DNA of 64,000 nucleotides, taken from positions 124,001 to 188,000 of the forward strand of contig JAGOPY010000002.1 in assembly GCA_017991835.1 (NCBI GenBank). Reading direction: 5' to 3'. This stretch comes from Bacteroidales bacterium. Its GTDB lineage: Bacteria > Bacteroidota > Bacteroidia > Bacteroidales > JAGOPY01. The notes under the pieces are model-generated. The model was not told where the DNA came from. It did not search any database and was given only the letters and a program-made list of their open reading frames with translations. Positions 52,564-62,465 of the stretch are shown one piece after another. Within the stretch, counting starts at the first letter, position 1. Each line of letters begins with the position of its first letter. The translations under genes and the position numbers were made by a program.

Positions 52564-53037
52564 ATGAAAGAAAGAGAACAAAGCGATTCATTCGAGACGG
52601 TTAAGAAGATTTTCACGGAATACCTGGAGCAGCGAGGCCACAGGAAAACGCCGGAACGGTTCACCATCCTGAAGGAAATTTATAATACCGACGGGCACTT
52701 CGATATCGAAACCCTCTATATCCGGATGAAGAATAACAAGTACCGGGTCAGCCGCGCAACATTATACAATACCATCGAACTGCTGCTCGACTGCAGCCTG
52801 GTCACCAAACACCAGTTCGGCAACAACTGTGCACAGTTCGAACGGTCGTACAAGTTCAAGAAGCACGACCATTTTATCGATACAACCACAGGAAAAGTGA
52901 TCGAATTCAGCGATCCCCGGATCGACGATATCCGCCGGTTTGTGGAAGATACACTGAAAGTCAGGGTTTCGCACCATTCGCTCACTTTTTACGGGTCGAG
53001 CCTGGATGAACACAAAGAACCCGCACTTACCCATTAG
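52564..53037 (+). CDS. Fur-family transcriptional regulator lacking the CxxC zinc site
   Basis: A 157-residue protein when started at ATG 52564; in-frame ATGs at 52543 and 52558 are possible. DNA-binding part: 'RGHRKTPERFTILKEIY', 'VSRATLYNTIELLLDCSLV'. Dimerisation and metal part: 'KKHDHFIDTTTGKVIEFSD'. Where many Fur proteins have HDH.IC..CG, this one reads HDHFIDTTTG, so the structural CxxC is missing. The HDHF histidines and 'EFSDPRIDD' remain. It should still be a metal-sensing repressor (iron, manganese or zinc) or a peroxide sensor; which cannot be decided. It lies between rel (140-base gap with AT-rich sequence) and purA (23 bases). Confidence 0.85.
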   Translation: MKEREQSDSFETVKKIFTEYLEQRGHRKTPERFTILKEIYNTDGHFDIETLYIRMKNNKYRVSRATLYNTIELLLDCSLVTKHQFGNNCAQFERSYKFKKHDHFIDTTTGKVIEFSDPRIDDIRRFVEDTLKVRVSHHSLTFYGSSLDEHKEPALTH

Positions 53038-53060
53038 ATTTATACACCAGACCAATTGAA

Positions 53061-54350
53061 ATGAAAGTAGATGTTATTCTTGGCCTTCAGTGGGGTGACG
53101 AAGGCAAGGGGAAGATTGTGGATGTCCTGACACCCGGATACGACATCATTGCGCGGTTCCAGGGCGGTCCGAATGCCGGCCACACCATCGAGTTCAACCA
53201 TAAAAAATTCATCCTGCATACCATCCCTTCGGGTATCTTTTATCCGGAGAAGACGAATCTGGTTGGCAACGGCGTTATCCTCGATCCTTTCATTTTCCTC
53301 AAAGAGATCAACAACCTGGCCGATCATGGTATCGATGCGACGGCCAATTTGGTTATTTCGAAAAGGACACATCTGATATTGCCCACCCACCGGCTTCTCG
53401 ATGCCGCCCAGGAGACATTGAAAGGAGCCGCCAAAATAGGCTCAACGCTGAAAGGCATCGGCCCCGCTTACACCGATAAAATTGCCCGTAACGGGCTCAG
53501 GGCCGGAGACCTTTTATCGCCCGGCTTCGATAACGCATATCAACATATGCGTGAAGCGCATCTCCGGTATATAAAGTTCCTGGGCTATGAAACCGATTCT
53601 TTTACAATAGATAAACTTTCCTTTGACGAGTACGAAAGGCAATGGCTGAAAGCAGCGCGATTTATGGCTAAACTGCGACTCATCGAATCCGAATACTTCA
53701 TCCATAAAAGCCTGGCTGAAGGAAAGAAGGTTCTTGCTGAAGGCGCCCAGGGAACGATGCTCGATATTGATTTCGGTTCCTATCCTTTTGTAACCTCTTC
53801 CAATACATCCGTCGGAGGCGTTTGCTCGGGACTGGGCGTAAGCCCGGCCCATATCGGCGAGGTGATCGGCGTTTTCAAAGCCTATTGCACCCGCGTCGGA
53901 AGCGGCCCTTTCCCAACCGAACAGTTTGGTGAAGAAGGAGCCAGAATGCGCGACACAGGCCACGAATACGGATCGACGACAGGAAGGCCGCGACGTTGCG
54001 GTTGGCTCGATATGGTGGCCCTGAACTACTCTATCATGATTAACGGAGTAACGCGACTGTTCATGATGAAAACCGATGTCCTGGATGATTTTCCTGTTCT
54101 GAAAGCCGGGACCGGATACCGTTTCGACAATTCCATTGCCGACCATGTGCCCTTTGATATGGTAAATGACGCTATGGAAGTTGTATATGAAGATTTCCCG
54201 GGATGGAACTCTCCGCTTCAGGGCTTGGATAACTACCATAAACTGCCCGAAGCATTAAAAAAATACGTGAAATTTATTGAAGACAGGACCAAAGTTCCGG
54301 TGATCGGCCTGTCGTATGGCCCCGACAGGAACCAGACGTTGTTCTTTTAG
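53061..54350 (+). CDS. purA: adenylosuccinate synthase
   Basis: A 429-residue enzyme. 'LGLQWGDEGKGKIVD' holds the GTP-binding loop and catalytic Asp13; 'GGPNAGHTIEF' carries the catalytic His; 'GIGPAYTDKIARNGLR', 'EGAQGTMLDIDFGSYPFVTSSNT' and 'GRPRRCGWLDMV' follow in normal order. It joins IMP and aspartate with GTP to form adenylosuccinate, the first step from IMP to AMP. Likely cotranscribed with the fur-like gene (23 bases). Convergent with infB, only 4 bases between the stops. Confidence 0.97.
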   Translation: MKVDVILGLQWGDEGKGKIVDVLTPGYDIIARFQGGPNAGHTIEFNHKKFILHTIPSGIFYPEKTNLVGNGVILDPFIFLKEINNLADHGIDATANLVISKRTHLILPTHRLLDAAQETLKGAAKIGSTLKGIGPAYTDKIARNGLRAGDLLSPGFDNAYQHMREAHLRYIKFLGYETDSFTIDKLSFDEYERQWLKAARFMAKLRLIESEYFIHKSLAEGKKVLAEGAQGTMLDIDFGSYPFVTSSNTSVGGVCSGLGVSPAHIGEVIGVFKAYCTRVGSGPFPTEQFGEEGARMRDTGHEYGSTTGRPRRCGWLDMVALNYSIMINGVTRLFMMKTDVLDDFPVLKAGTGYRFDNSIADHVPFDMVNDAMEVVYEDFPGWNSPLQGLDNYHKLPEALKKYVKFIEDRTKVPVIGLSYGPDRNQTLFF

Positions 54351-54354
54351 CGGA

Positions 54355-57315
54355 TTAAAGCTTCCTTTTAATTTCGACCTCTTCGAACCCTTCGATGATA
54401 TCGCCTTCTTTGATGTCGTTGAAATTATCGATATTGAGGCCGCACTCAAAACCTGCGGCAACTTCCTTAACATCATCCTTGAACCGTTTGAGAGATCCGA
54501 GCCGTCCCGTATAGACCACGATGCCATTGCGGATGAGCCGGATGCGTGTATTCCGGGTGATTTTCCCGTCGAGCACGTGGCATCCCGCGATGGTGCCCAC
54601 CTTGGAAATCTTGAAAACTTCCCGTATTTCCAGGTTGCTGGTGATCTTTTCCTCGATCTCGGGAGAGAGCATACCTTCGATAGCGGCTTTGATCTCTTCG
54701 ATAGCCTGGTAAATGATCGAATACGACCGGATCTCGATCTCTTCTTTTTCAGCCAGTTTGCGTGCACTTAGCGAAGGACGGACCTGGAACCCGACGATGA
54801 TGGCATTGGATGCCGAGGCCAGCAGCACATCCGATTCGGTGACCTGTCCGACCGATTTGTGAATGACATTTACCTGGACTTCCTTGGTGGAGAGTTTCAG
54901 CAGTGAATCGGAGAGGGCTTCCACGCTGCCGTCCACATCGCCTTTGACGATCAGGTTGAGTTCCTTGAAATCCCCGATGGCTATACGGCGGCCAATTTCG
55001 TCGAGGGTAATATGCTTCTGCGAGCGGATTCCCTGTTCGCGCTGGAGCTGAAGCCGCTTGTTGGCAATAGCTTTAGCTTCTTTTTCGTCTTTCATGACGT
55101 TGAATTTGTCGCCGGCCTGCGGTGCGCCGTCCAGACCCAGAAGCAGGACAGGGGTTGATGGCCCTGCTAAATCCACTCTTTGGTTTCTTTCGTTGTACAT
55201 GGCTTTTACCCTGCCGAAATGGGCGCCGGCCAAAACCATATCGCCGACTTTCAGTGTTCCGTTCTGTACCATCACTTTTGCCACATAACCGCGGCCTTTA
55301 TCAAGTGAGGATTCCAGGACAGTTCCCAGTGCCAGACGGTTCGGATTGCCTTTCAGTTCCAGAAGTTCTGCTTCCAGCAATACTTTATCCAGCAGCAGAC
55401 CGACATTCAATCCCTGTTTGGCTGAGATTTCCTGCGACTGGTATTTGCCGCCCCAGTCTTCCACCAGGATATTCATCTTGGCCAGTTGCTCTTTTATTTT
55501 CTCGGGATTAGCCGTCGGTTTGTCCACTTTATTAATCGCGAATACCAGCGGTACGCCGCCAGCCTGCGCATGGTTGATAGCTTCAACGGTTTGCGGCATG
55601 ACGTCGTCATCGGCTGCTATAACGATAATAACAACGTCGGTTACCAGGGCGCCGCGGGCACGCATGGCCGTAAACGCTTCGTGACCCGGGGTGTCAAGAA
55701 AGGTGATCTTTTTCCCGCTCTCCAGCTGAACTTCATACGCACCGATATGTTGTGTGATACCACCGGCCTCTCCGGCCACCACGTTGGTGTTCCGGATAAA
55801 ATCGAGCAGCTTGGTCTTGCCGTGGTCGACATGTCCCATAACCGTGACAATCGGCGGCCGATCCACCAGGTCTTCCTCCTTGTCTTCCTCCTGTGTCAGT
55901 TCCAGGGCTTCCTGCACGCTGACATCGACGAATTCCACTTTGTAGCCGAATTCTTCAGCGACCAGCGCCAGGCTCTCGGCGTTGAGCCGCTGGTTGATCG
56001 AAACAAACATGCCCAATTGCATGAATGTGGAAATGATATTGATGACCGGCACATTCATCATGTTGGCCATTTCGTTCACCGTAACAAATTCGGTGACTTT
56101 GAGTATTTTTTTGTCCTCTTCAGCTTTCTGCCGGTCAATTTCTATCTCTTCCCGGATGGAATCACGTTTCTGCCGGCGGTACTTCGAAGTTTTCGATTTA
56201 CCCGAAGGAGCGAGCCTGGCCAGGGTTTCCTTGATCTGCTTCTGGATCTCTTCTTCAGAGGGTTCGGGTTTGAAAACCTGTCTTTTCTTTGCGCCCGGTT
56301 TCTGCCGCTCCTTCGATTCCTGCTGTGCAACCGGCTCCTGGTATTTCTCCTGTTTGATCCTCTTTCTTTTCTTCTTCTTTAACTGGAGCTTGTCATCGGT
56401 AGATGAAGCCACCGGTTTCTTCTCCGGCTTTTTCTCAACAGGCAGTTCAATTTTTCCAAAAATCTTGGGCCCGTCGAGTTTCTCTACCCTCGTGGGAATA
56501 AAATTGGCATCGCGATGCGGCTTCTTTTCTGCCGGAGGCTCTTCCTTTGCCGGCTCAACAACAACCGGCCCAGGTTCCGGAGTTACAGCCACAACGACCT
56601 CTTCTTTATCTTCCGGAATGATTTCGGCCGTGGGCTCTTCTTCAGCAGGTTTTGCTTTCGTTTTTTCGAATTTCCGATGGGCCTCCGCTTTTTTCTCTTC
56701 TTTTGTTTTCTTTGCCGGCCTGGTTTTCAGGTTGATGCTGTCGAGGTCAATTTTGCCCAGTACCTTGATGGGGGAATCGGTTGGGATTTCGGCCTCGGCA
56801 GGGGCCACAACGGGCTTCTCCTCCACAACCGGTCCCGGGGTGGGTTCAGGAGTGGCTACGACCGGTTTGATTTCAGGTGCTTTTTCCGGCTCCGGTTCTT
56901 TTGCTTCTTTGGGAGCGGGCTTTGGAGCCGGTTTTTCCTCTTCAGCCGGTTTTTTGGCGGCCGCCGGTTTCTTCTCTTTCTGGGTGATCGTATCGTCGAC
57001 TGCCGAACTCTTGATGATCAGTTCATCCTGTTCGGGTTCCCTTTCGGGTGCGCGGGCCTTGGTCCCTTTTTCATCGAGTGTTATCGATTCATGTTTGACG
57101 AAGGAGAGGCCTATCTTTTTTGCTTCATCCTTTGCAGCCTTGTCTGACTGATATTCCTTGACCAGCAGGGCAAAGATCTCCGGCGTGATCTTGGTATTCG
57201 GGTTTTCCTCGATCACGATGCCTTTCTTATGCAGGAATTCCACGATAGTGGAGATCCCGACATTCAGTTCGGCAGCGGCTTTATTTAGCCTGGTCGGCTT
57301 TACCTCATCTGGCAT
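54355..57315 (-). CDS. infB: translation initiation factor IF-2
   Basis: A 986-residue protein. It starts with an IF-2 N-terminal helix-turn domain ('[24 protein letters not shown]'), followed by about 300 residues rich in Lys, Glu, Ala and Pro, a second N-terminal subdomain ('[22 protein letters not shown]'), and the GTPase core: '[16 protein letters not shown]' (G1), '[10 protein letters not shown]' (G2), '[10 protein letters not shown]' (G3), 'NKVDK' (G4). C-terminal domains bind initiator fMet-tRNA. The long charged region explains the large open frames on the other strand at 55982-57151, which are not genes. Last gene of rimP-nusA-infB, 52 bases after nusA. Confidence 0.97.
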   Translation of the reverse strand: MPDEVKPTRLNKAAAELNVGISTIVEFLHKKGIVIEENPNTKITPEIFALLVKEYQSDKAAKDEAKKIGLSFVKHESITLDEKGTKARAPEREPEQDELIIKSSAVDDTITQKEKKPAAAKKPAEEEKPAPKPAPKEAKEPEPEKAPEIKPVVATPEPTPGPVVEEKPVVAPAEAEIPTDSPIKVLGKIDLDSINLKTRPAKKTKEEKKAEAHRKFEKTKAKPAEEEPTAEIIPEDKEEVVVAVTPEPGPVVVEPAKEEPPAEKKPHRDANFIPTRVEKLDGPKIFGKIELPVEKKPEKKPVASSTDDKLQLKKKKRKRIKQEKYQEPVAQQESKERQKPGAKKRQVFKPEPSEEEIQKQIKETLARLAPSGKSKTSKYRRQKRDSIREEIEIDRQKAEEDKKILKVTEFVTVNEMANMMNVPVINIISTFMQLGMFVSINQRLNAESLALVAEEFGYKVEFVDVSVQEALELTQEEDKEEDLVDRPPIVTVMGHVDHGKTKLLDFIRNTNVVAGEAGGITQHIGAYEVQLESGKKITFLDTPGHEAFTAMRARGALVTDVVIIVIAADDDVMPQTVEAINHAQAGGVPLVFAINKVDKPTANPEKIKEQLAKMNILVEDWGGKYQSQEISAKQGLNVGLLLDKVLLEAELLELKGNPNRLALGTVLESSLDKGRGYVAKVMVQNGTLKVGDMVLAGAHFGRVKAMYNERNQRVDLAGPSTPVLLLGLDGAPQAGDKFNVMKDEKEAKAIANKRLQLQREQGIRSQKHITLDEIGRRIAIGDFKELNLIVKGDVDGSVEALSDSLLKLSTKEVQVNVIHKSVGQVTESDVLLASASNAIIVGFQVRPSLSARKLAEKEEIEIRSYSIIYQAIEEIKAAIEGMLSPEIEEKITSNLEIREVFKISKVGTIAGCHVLDGKITRNTRIRLIRNGIVVYTGRLGSLKRFKDDVKEVAAGFECGLNIDNFNDIKEGDIIEGFEEVEIKRKL

Positions 57316-57367
57316 GAATACAGATTTAGTTTACACTATTTTTTTAAAAGGTGCAAAAATACTATTT

Positions 57368-58600
57368 TTATTCGAATTCGGCCTTCAGAATGCGAATAAC
57401 CTCGCGGATTGTCTCCTCTTCGAGGTCGGTACGCTTGACAAGTTCCTTCACCTCCAATTCGAGTACACTCTTGGCCGTATCACAACCGATGGCTTTCAGT
57501 TCATCGATGATCCACTGGTCGATCTCATCTGAAAATTCTTGTATATCAACATCTTCCGAGTCAATGTCTTCCCGGTATACATCGATCTCGTACCCGGTTA
57601 GCTTGCCTGCCAGTTTGATGTTGTATCCTCCTTTACCGATAGCCAGCGAGACCTGGTCGGGTTTCATATAAACTTCAGCCTTTTTTGTCACATCATCCAG
57701 GTGGATGGAGCTGATCTTGGCGGGGCTGAGGGCGCGCTGGATGAAAAGACTGGAGTTGTTGGTGAAGTTGATGACATCGATGTTTTCGTTTTTCAATTCC
57801 CTGACGATGCCATGGATCCGTGATCCTTTCATCCCTACGCATGCGCCAACCGGGTCAATCCGGTCGTCGTACGATTCGACAGCCACTTTTGCCCTTTCCC
57901 CGGGAACCCTGACAATTTTTTTAATGGTGATGAGGCCATCATAAATTTCAGGCACTTCCGATTCAAAAAGACGTTCCAGGAATACGGGCGAGGTGCGTGA
58001 GATGATGATAGCCGGGGTATTGTTCTTCATTTCAACCCGTGCAACAACTGCCCGGATCGTATCGCCTTTCCGGTAAAAGTCGGAGGGTATCTGTTCCTGT
58101 TTCGGCAGGCTTAGCTCATACCCTTCATCGTCCAGGACCAGGATCTCTTTTTTCCAGACCTGGTAAACTTCGCCGGTGATGATGTCGCCGACTTTTTCCA
58201 TGTATTTCCGGTAGATGCTGTCTTTCTCATATTCCATGATTTTCGACACCAGGTTCTGCCGGATGGAGAGAATTTCCCTTCGCCCGAAGTCGATCAGTTT
58301 CATCTCTTCCGACACTTCCTCGCCCACTTCAAAGTCGGGTTCGATCTTGATCGCGTCGGAAAGTGCAATCTGAGTATTGTCATCTTCTACCGATCCGTCT
58401 TCCACAATTACCCGGTTCCGCCAGATTTCCAGGTCACCCCGGTCGATATTGACGATAATCTTGAAATTGTCGGAAGTGCCGAACCTTTTTTCCAGCATAT
58501 GTTTGAAAACATCTTCCAGGATACGCATCATCGTTTCACGGTCGATGTTTTTAAATTCTTTAAATTCAGAAAAGGTTTCAACAAGATTTATATGGTCCAT
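57368..58600 (-). CDS. nusA: transcription termination/antitermination factor NusA
   Basis: A 410-residue protein from ATG 58598-58600, MDHINLVETFSEFKEF. An in-frame TTG upstream (58630) lies next to the rimP stop and is less likely. Domains: N-terminal RNA-polymerase-binding (about 1-125), S1 ('GDIITGEVYQVWKKEILVL'), KH1 ('PEIYDGLITIKKIVRVPGERAKVAV' and 'GACVGMKGSRIHGIVRELKNENIDVI') and KH2 ('VSLAIGKGGYNIKLAGKLTGYEIDV'). The acidic repeats of E. coli NusA are absent, as in most bacteria; a short C-terminal helical tail remains. It affects pausing, termination and rRNA antitermination. 30 bases after rimP. Confidence 0.96.
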   Translation of the reverse strand: MDHINLVETFSEFKEFKNIDRETMMRILEDVFKHMLEKRFGTSDNFKIIVNIDRGDLEIWRNRVIVEDGSVEDDNTQIALSDAIKIEPDFEVGEEVSEEMKLIDFGRREILSIRQNLVSKIMEYEKDSIYRKYMEKVGDIITGEVYQVWKKEILVLDDEGYELSLPKQEQIPSDFYRKGDTIRAVVARVEMKNNTPAIIISRTSPVFLERLFESEVPEIYDGLITIKKIVRVPGERAKVAVESYDDRIDPVGACVGMKGSRIHGIVRELKNENIDVINFTNNSSLFIQRALSPAKISSIHLDDVTKKAEVYMKPDQVSLAIGKGGYNIKLAGKLTGYEIDVYREDIDSEDVDIQEFSDEIDQWIIDELKAIGCDTAKSVLELEVKELVKRTDLEEETIREVIRILKAEFE

Positions 58601-58630
58601 GGCTTTATTGTTTGAGCTTGGATTAAACAA

Positions 58631-59077
58631 TTATTTGAATGATATAATGACCTTTGCTTCTTTTATTTTATTGAAAGCGAGATGAAAGGTTTCAGACGGA
58701 ACCTTCTTTTTTTTATTTTCATTGGTGATGATGACAATACCGGATTCATCAGCCGATACAAGTTTGCCGGCGACAATGGAGTCGTCATCCAGTTTGACCT
58801 GGAGCATCCTGCCCGCGTTCTTTGCGTATTGCCTGGAAAAACGCAGCGGCTGGTCGGCACCGCAGGAAGAGACATTCAACTCAAAATCTTCTGTTTCCCG
58901 GTCAAATGTCGATTCGATGTGCCGGCTCAGTTTTACGCAATCGTCGATAGTAACCCCCTGATCCCCATCGATGAACACAAATACCCTGTTGGTAGGCTTT
59001 ACCAGTACGTCGACCAGGAATTTGTCGCTGCCGGCAAGGTATTCATTCGCTATTTTCGTAACTTCAGCAATGGTCAT
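58631..59077 (-). CDS. rimP: ribosome maturation factor RimP
   Basis: A 148-residue protein: N-terminal alpha/beta domain with 'VFVFIDGDQGVTIDDCVKLSRHIE' and 'ELNVSSCGADQPLRFSRQY', then a C-terminal SH3-like domain ('LQVKLDDDSIVAGKLVSADESGIVII'). RimP helps assemble the 30S subunit. First coding gene of rimP-nusA-infB. In E. coli the same operon begins with a tRNA gene (metY); here tRNA-Gln lies 106 bases upstream on the same strand. Confidence 0.95.
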   Translation of the reverse strand: MTIAEVTKIANEYLAGSDKFLVDVLVKPTNRVFVFIDGDQGVTIDDCVKLSRHIESTFDRETEDFELNVSSCGADQPLRFSRQYAKNAGRMLQVKLDDDSIVAGKLVSADESGIVIITNENKKKKVPSETFHLAFNKIKEAKVIISFK

Positions 59078-59086
59078 GTGACAGGT

Positions 59087-59121
59087 TATTTTTCATTTTT
59101 CATTTTGCATTTTGCATTTTT
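59087..59121. repeat. short-word repeat, CATTTTGCATTTTG family
   Basis: Five or so words CATTTTT, CATTTTG and CATTTTGCATT upstream of rimP; the reverse complement of the family at about 3281-3358. Confidence 0.55.
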
Positions 59122-59136
59122 TAATGCAATAAAGAA

Positions 59137-59152
59137 GGGGACCGCAGTCCCC
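59137..59152 (-). terminator. hairpin downstream of tRNA-Gln
   Basis: GGGGAC-CGCA-GTCCCC: a 6-bp GC stem with a 4-base loop, 31 bases beyond the tRNA 3' end. On the minus strand it is followed by TTCTTTATT, a weak T-tract. It may terminate or attenuate transcription between tRNA-Gln and rimP. Confidence 0.55.
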
Positions 59153-59183
59153 TCCCGAAAGATTAACTATTTCATTAATCCTG

Positions 59184-59256
59184 TTGTCCGACCAGGACTC
59201 GAACCTGGAGTCTTCTGAACCAAAATCAGACGTGTTGCCAGTTACACCATCGGACA
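59184..59256 (-). tRNA. tRNA-Gln (anticodon TTG)
   Basis: A 73-base tRNA on the minus strand. The acceptor stem TGTCCGA pairs with TCGGACA; D-arm GATGGTGTAACTGGCAACAC; anticodon stem TCTGA/TCAGA with loop TTTTGGT, so the anticodon is TTG, reading CAA; T-arm CCAGG-TTCGAGT-CCTGG. The discriminator base is A and CCA is not encoded. A perfect TATCTTTG box lies upstream at 59280-59287. Confidence 0.95.
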
Positions 59257-59279
59257 AACTGTCCCCTGTTTTGGGCGCG

Positions 59280-59287
59280 CAAAGATA
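59280..59287 (-). promoter_or_regulatory. candidate -7 box of tRNA-Gln
   Basis: Minus strand TATCTTTG, perfect TAnnTTTG, 23 bases before the tRNA 5' end. No -33 box is evident. Confidence 0.45.
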
Positions 59288-59396
59288 GAAATTATTTATT
59301 TAATATTTCGGTTTGCTTCAGAAATATTTGCTCAGTCATATTCGGGATGAAAGATTCGCTTTTTCTTTCTATTTTCGCAACTCCAAATAAAGGAGC

Positions 59397-62300
59397 ATGA
59401 TAGCACACAAAGATTTTATCCGCTGGAATACCCTTTTCGGATGGGCTTCCTTCCTGATCGCCTTCATCGTTTATCTGTTGACCCTGGAGCCTTCCGCCAG
59501 CTGGTGGGATTGCGGGGAATACATCGCCACTGCCTACAAATTGCAGGTGGGTCATCCGCCAGGGGCTCCGACGTTCCAGCTTATCGGAAGATTTTTCTCC
59601 CTGTTTGCATTTGGAAATACCGCCAATGTGGCCATGATGATCAATACTATGTCGGCCATGGTCAGCGCATTGACGATCATGTTCCTTTTCTGGACCATCA
59701 CGCTGCTGGCCCGGAAAATGGTGAAAGCCGATGCCGGATATACCCTGACACAGGTCATACTGCTTTTCGGCAGTGCGTTTGTTGGCGCTATGGCTTTTAC
59801 TTTTTCCGATTCTTTCTGGTTCTCCGCTTCGGAAGGTGAAGTCTATGCCATGTCTTCCTTGTTTACCGCCATCACTTTCTGGGCGATACTGAAATGGGAA
59901 GTGGTCGCCGATGAAAAGCATTCCCTCCGCTGGCTCATCCTGATAGCTTTCCTGATCGGGCTTTCCATTGGAATCCACCTCCTGAATCTGCTGGCTATCC
60001 CTGCCATCACATTCGTCTATTATTACCGTAAATACAAACCCAGCCGCAAAGGCCTGCTCTTAGCCGGAGTGGTATCCGTTCTGATCCTTGCCCTGCTTAT
60101 GTATTTCTTCATCCCCGGAATTGTGAAACTGGCCGGCTCTTTCGAGCTGTTTTTTGTCAATTCCATCGGCCTTCCGTTCAACTCGGGAACCATTATCTAC
60201 TTTGCCCTCATTATCGGTTTGATTGTCTGGGGGCTGAAGTATACTTCGAAAAAAGGCAAAAGTGTTTTAAATTCTATCATACTCGCTTTTGTTTTCCTTC
60301 TGATCGGTTATTCATCATTTATCATTCTGATTATCCGCTCAAATGCCAACACCCCTATTGATGAAAATAATCCCGAAGATGCCATTTCGTTGCTGAGCTA
60401 CCTCAACCGCGAACAATACGGAACCTACCCGCTTTATTACGGGCAATATTACAATGCTCCAGTGGTTGATTACAAGGATGGTACGCCCGTTTATTTAAAA
60501 GACAGAAGCAAAGGAAAATATGTGATTACGGATGACCGGAAGGAATCTTTGCCGGTTTATGATTCCCGGTTCACCACCCTTTTTCCCAGGATGTGGAGCG
60601 ACCAGAAGAGCTCCCATATCAACAAATACAAGGAATACGGAAAAATAAAAGGGACCCCGATCACCGTCAGTAAACCGGACGGTACGACCGAAACCTTGTA
60701 TAAGCCGACATTCATAGAAAATATGCGGTTTTTCTTCAGCTATCAACTGGGACATATGTATTTCCGCTATTTCTTATGGAACTTCGCCGGTAGGCAAAAC
60801 GATATCGAAAGCCAGGGAGAACCGCAAAACGGGAACTGGATCTCGGGATTCAATTTCCTGGATAATGGCCGGCTCGGGAATCAGTCGGATCTGCCGGAAA
60901 GTATGCAGAATACGGCTAAAAACAAGTTTTACCTCCTGCCGCTTTTACTGGGTATCGCTGGTATACTTTATCACTTTAAGAAGAACAGGAATGATACCTG
61001 GGTGGTGTTTTTATTGTTCCTGATGACCGGTATTGCCATCGTGGTATTCCTTAACCAGACCCCGTACCAACCCCGTGAAAGGGATTATGCATATGTTGGT
61101 TCGTTTTATGCATTCGCGATCTGGATAGGCCTGGGGGTGATGGGACTGGCGGAATTTATACAGAAATACGTAAGAAAACAAGAAGTAGCCGTAGCTGCAG
61201 CCACAGTCGGCCTTTCTTTCCTGCTCGTACCGGGCATAATGGCACACCAGGGCTGGGATGACCACGACCGTTCCGGAAAATACGCCGCCAGGGATTTTGC
61301 CATGAATTACCTGCGGGGTTGCGATAAAAATTCTGTGTTGGTGACTTTCGGCGACAACGATACATTTCCTTTATGGTATGTCCAGGAGGTTGAAGGGTTC
61401 CGTACTGATGTCAGGGTAGTGAATCATATGCTTGCTTCCGGACACTGGTATGTTCAGCAGTTGTTCTCAAAGGTCTATGATTCGGATCCACTGCCTTTTA
61501 CCCTGAGAATAGACCAGTACAATAATGGGGTAAATAATTATGTGCCGGTATATGAGATCCCCAGCCTGGCCAACGAATATACCGAGTTGTCGGAATTGAT
61601 CCGGTTTGTGGCATTGGATAGCGACAAGAGCAAAATACCGATCTCCTCAACCAAAAAGATCAATTTCTTCCCGTCAAGGAAGGTGAAAATGACGGTTGAC
61701 GCTAAAAAATGCGTGGAGAACGGGATTGTGCCACCTGAACTGGCCGACCGGATCGTTCCGGTCATTGAATGGGAGATAAAGCAAAATGCACTCTATAAAA
61801 ACGACCTTGCGGTCCTCGATTTCCTGGCATCAAGCAACTGGGAAAGGGCGTTCTATACAGCGAATCCGTCGAGCCTGCTGGATTTTCTTGACATTGACCA
61901 ATACCTTCACCAGGAGGGGCTGGTCTACAAATTCATGCCGGTAAAAGCAGATAACTATTACCGCGGTGTGGGAGGAGTTAACGGAATGAAGACTTATGAG
62001 AACTTCATGAATTGCCGTTGGGGTAACCTTAACCAGCCCGGTGTCCTGGTTGACCGGGAAAGTTACCGGAACAGCCGGCTTCCGAGGCAGAACTACCTGC
62101 GGGCTGCAGAAACACTCCTCATTAATGGTGACAAACAAAAAGCTGTTGAGTTGCTTGACCGATGCAATGAATTTTTCCCTGACAATAAAATCAATTACGA
62201 TATGATCATGATCCCGTTTGCCGAAGTCTATTATGGGGCGGGTGAACCGGAAAAAGGCAACGAGATTATCCGAAAACTGCTTGATTATTATGCGGATGAC

Positions 62301-62465
62301 CTCCGGTATTACAATACGGTGAAACCATCATTCGTGGAAAAATATTACTCTGACTCCATAACCAGGATCATGAGGATATTGCGCGAAATCGCACAGGTGA
62401 CCAGGACCAACGGTCAGCCTGAATTATCAGCAAAGGCAACCGAATTGATGGAATCCTACAAATAG
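59397..62465 (+). CDS. DUF2723 multi-pass membrane protein (TMEM260/O-mannosyltransferase-like)
   Basis: A 1022-residue protein. The N-terminal half has about ten to twelve membrane segments. The first loop reads 'LEPSASWWDCGEYIATAYKLQVGHPPGAP', the DUF2723 hallmark; acidic residues of this loop resemble the catalytic loop of GT-C glycosyltransferases. A second hallmark is 'NQTPYQPRERDYAYVGSFYAF'. The C-terminal 400 residues are soluble, include 'VLVTFGDNDTFPLWYVQEVEG', and end in TPR-like helices. Human TMEM260, of the same family, is a protein O-mannosyltransferase; by analogy this may glycosylate exported proteins, but that is inference. Abuts lgt (convergent, no gap). Confidence 0.88.
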   Translation: MIAHKDFIRWNTLFGWASFLIAFIVYLLTLEPSASWWDCGEYIATAYKLQVGHPPGAPTFQLIGRFFSLFAFGNTANVAMMINTMSAMVSALTIMFLFWTITLLARKMVKADAGYTLTQVILLFGSAFVGAMAFTFSDSFWFSASEGEVYAMSSLFTAITFWAILKWEVVADEKHSLRWLILIAFLIGLSIGIHLLNLLAIPAITFVYYYRKYKPSRKGLLLAGVVSVLILALLMYFFIPGIVKLAGSFELFFVNSIGLPFNSGTIIYFALIIGLIVWGLKYTSKKGKSVLNSIILAFVFLLIGYSSFIILIIRSNANTPIDENNPEDAISLLSYLNREQYGTYPLYYGQYYNAPVVDYKDGTPVYLKDRSKGKYVITDDRKESLPVYDSRFTTLFPRMWSDQKSSHINKYKEYGKIKGTPITVSKPDGTTETLYKPTFIENMRFFFSYQLGHMYFRYFLWNFAGRQNDIESQGEPQNGNWISGFNFLDNGRLGNQSDLPESMQNTAKNKFYLLPLLLGIAGILYHFKKNRNDTWVVFLLFLMTGIAIVVFLNQTPYQPRERDYAYVGSFYAFAIWIGLGVMGLAEFIQKYVRKQEVAVAAATVGLSFLLVPGIMAHQGWDDHDRSGKYAARDFAMNYLRGCDKNSVLVTFGDNDTFPLWYVQEVEGFRTDVRVVNHMLASGHWYVQQLFSKVYDSDPLPFTLRIDQYNNGVNNYVPVYEIPSLANEYTELSELIRFVALDSDKSKIPISSTKKINFFPSRKVKMTVDAKKCVENGIVPPELADRIVPVIEWEIKQNALYKNDLAVLDFLASSNWERAFYTANPSSLLDFLDIDQYLHQEGLVYKFMPVKADNYYRGVGGVNGMKTYENFMNCRWGNLNQPGVLVDRESYRNSRLPRQNYLRAAETLLINGDKQKAVELLDRCNEFFPDNKINYDMIMIPFAEVYYGAGEPEKGNEIIRKLLDYYADDLRYYNTVKPSFVEKYYSDSITRIMRILREIAQVTRTNGQPELSAKATELMESYK

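Noticed and set aside
55982..57151. 389-codon plus-strand open frame opposite infB
   Set aside because: Serine/phenylalanine-rich shadow of the Lys/Glu/Pro-rich IF-2 region; infB on the other strand has full domain support.
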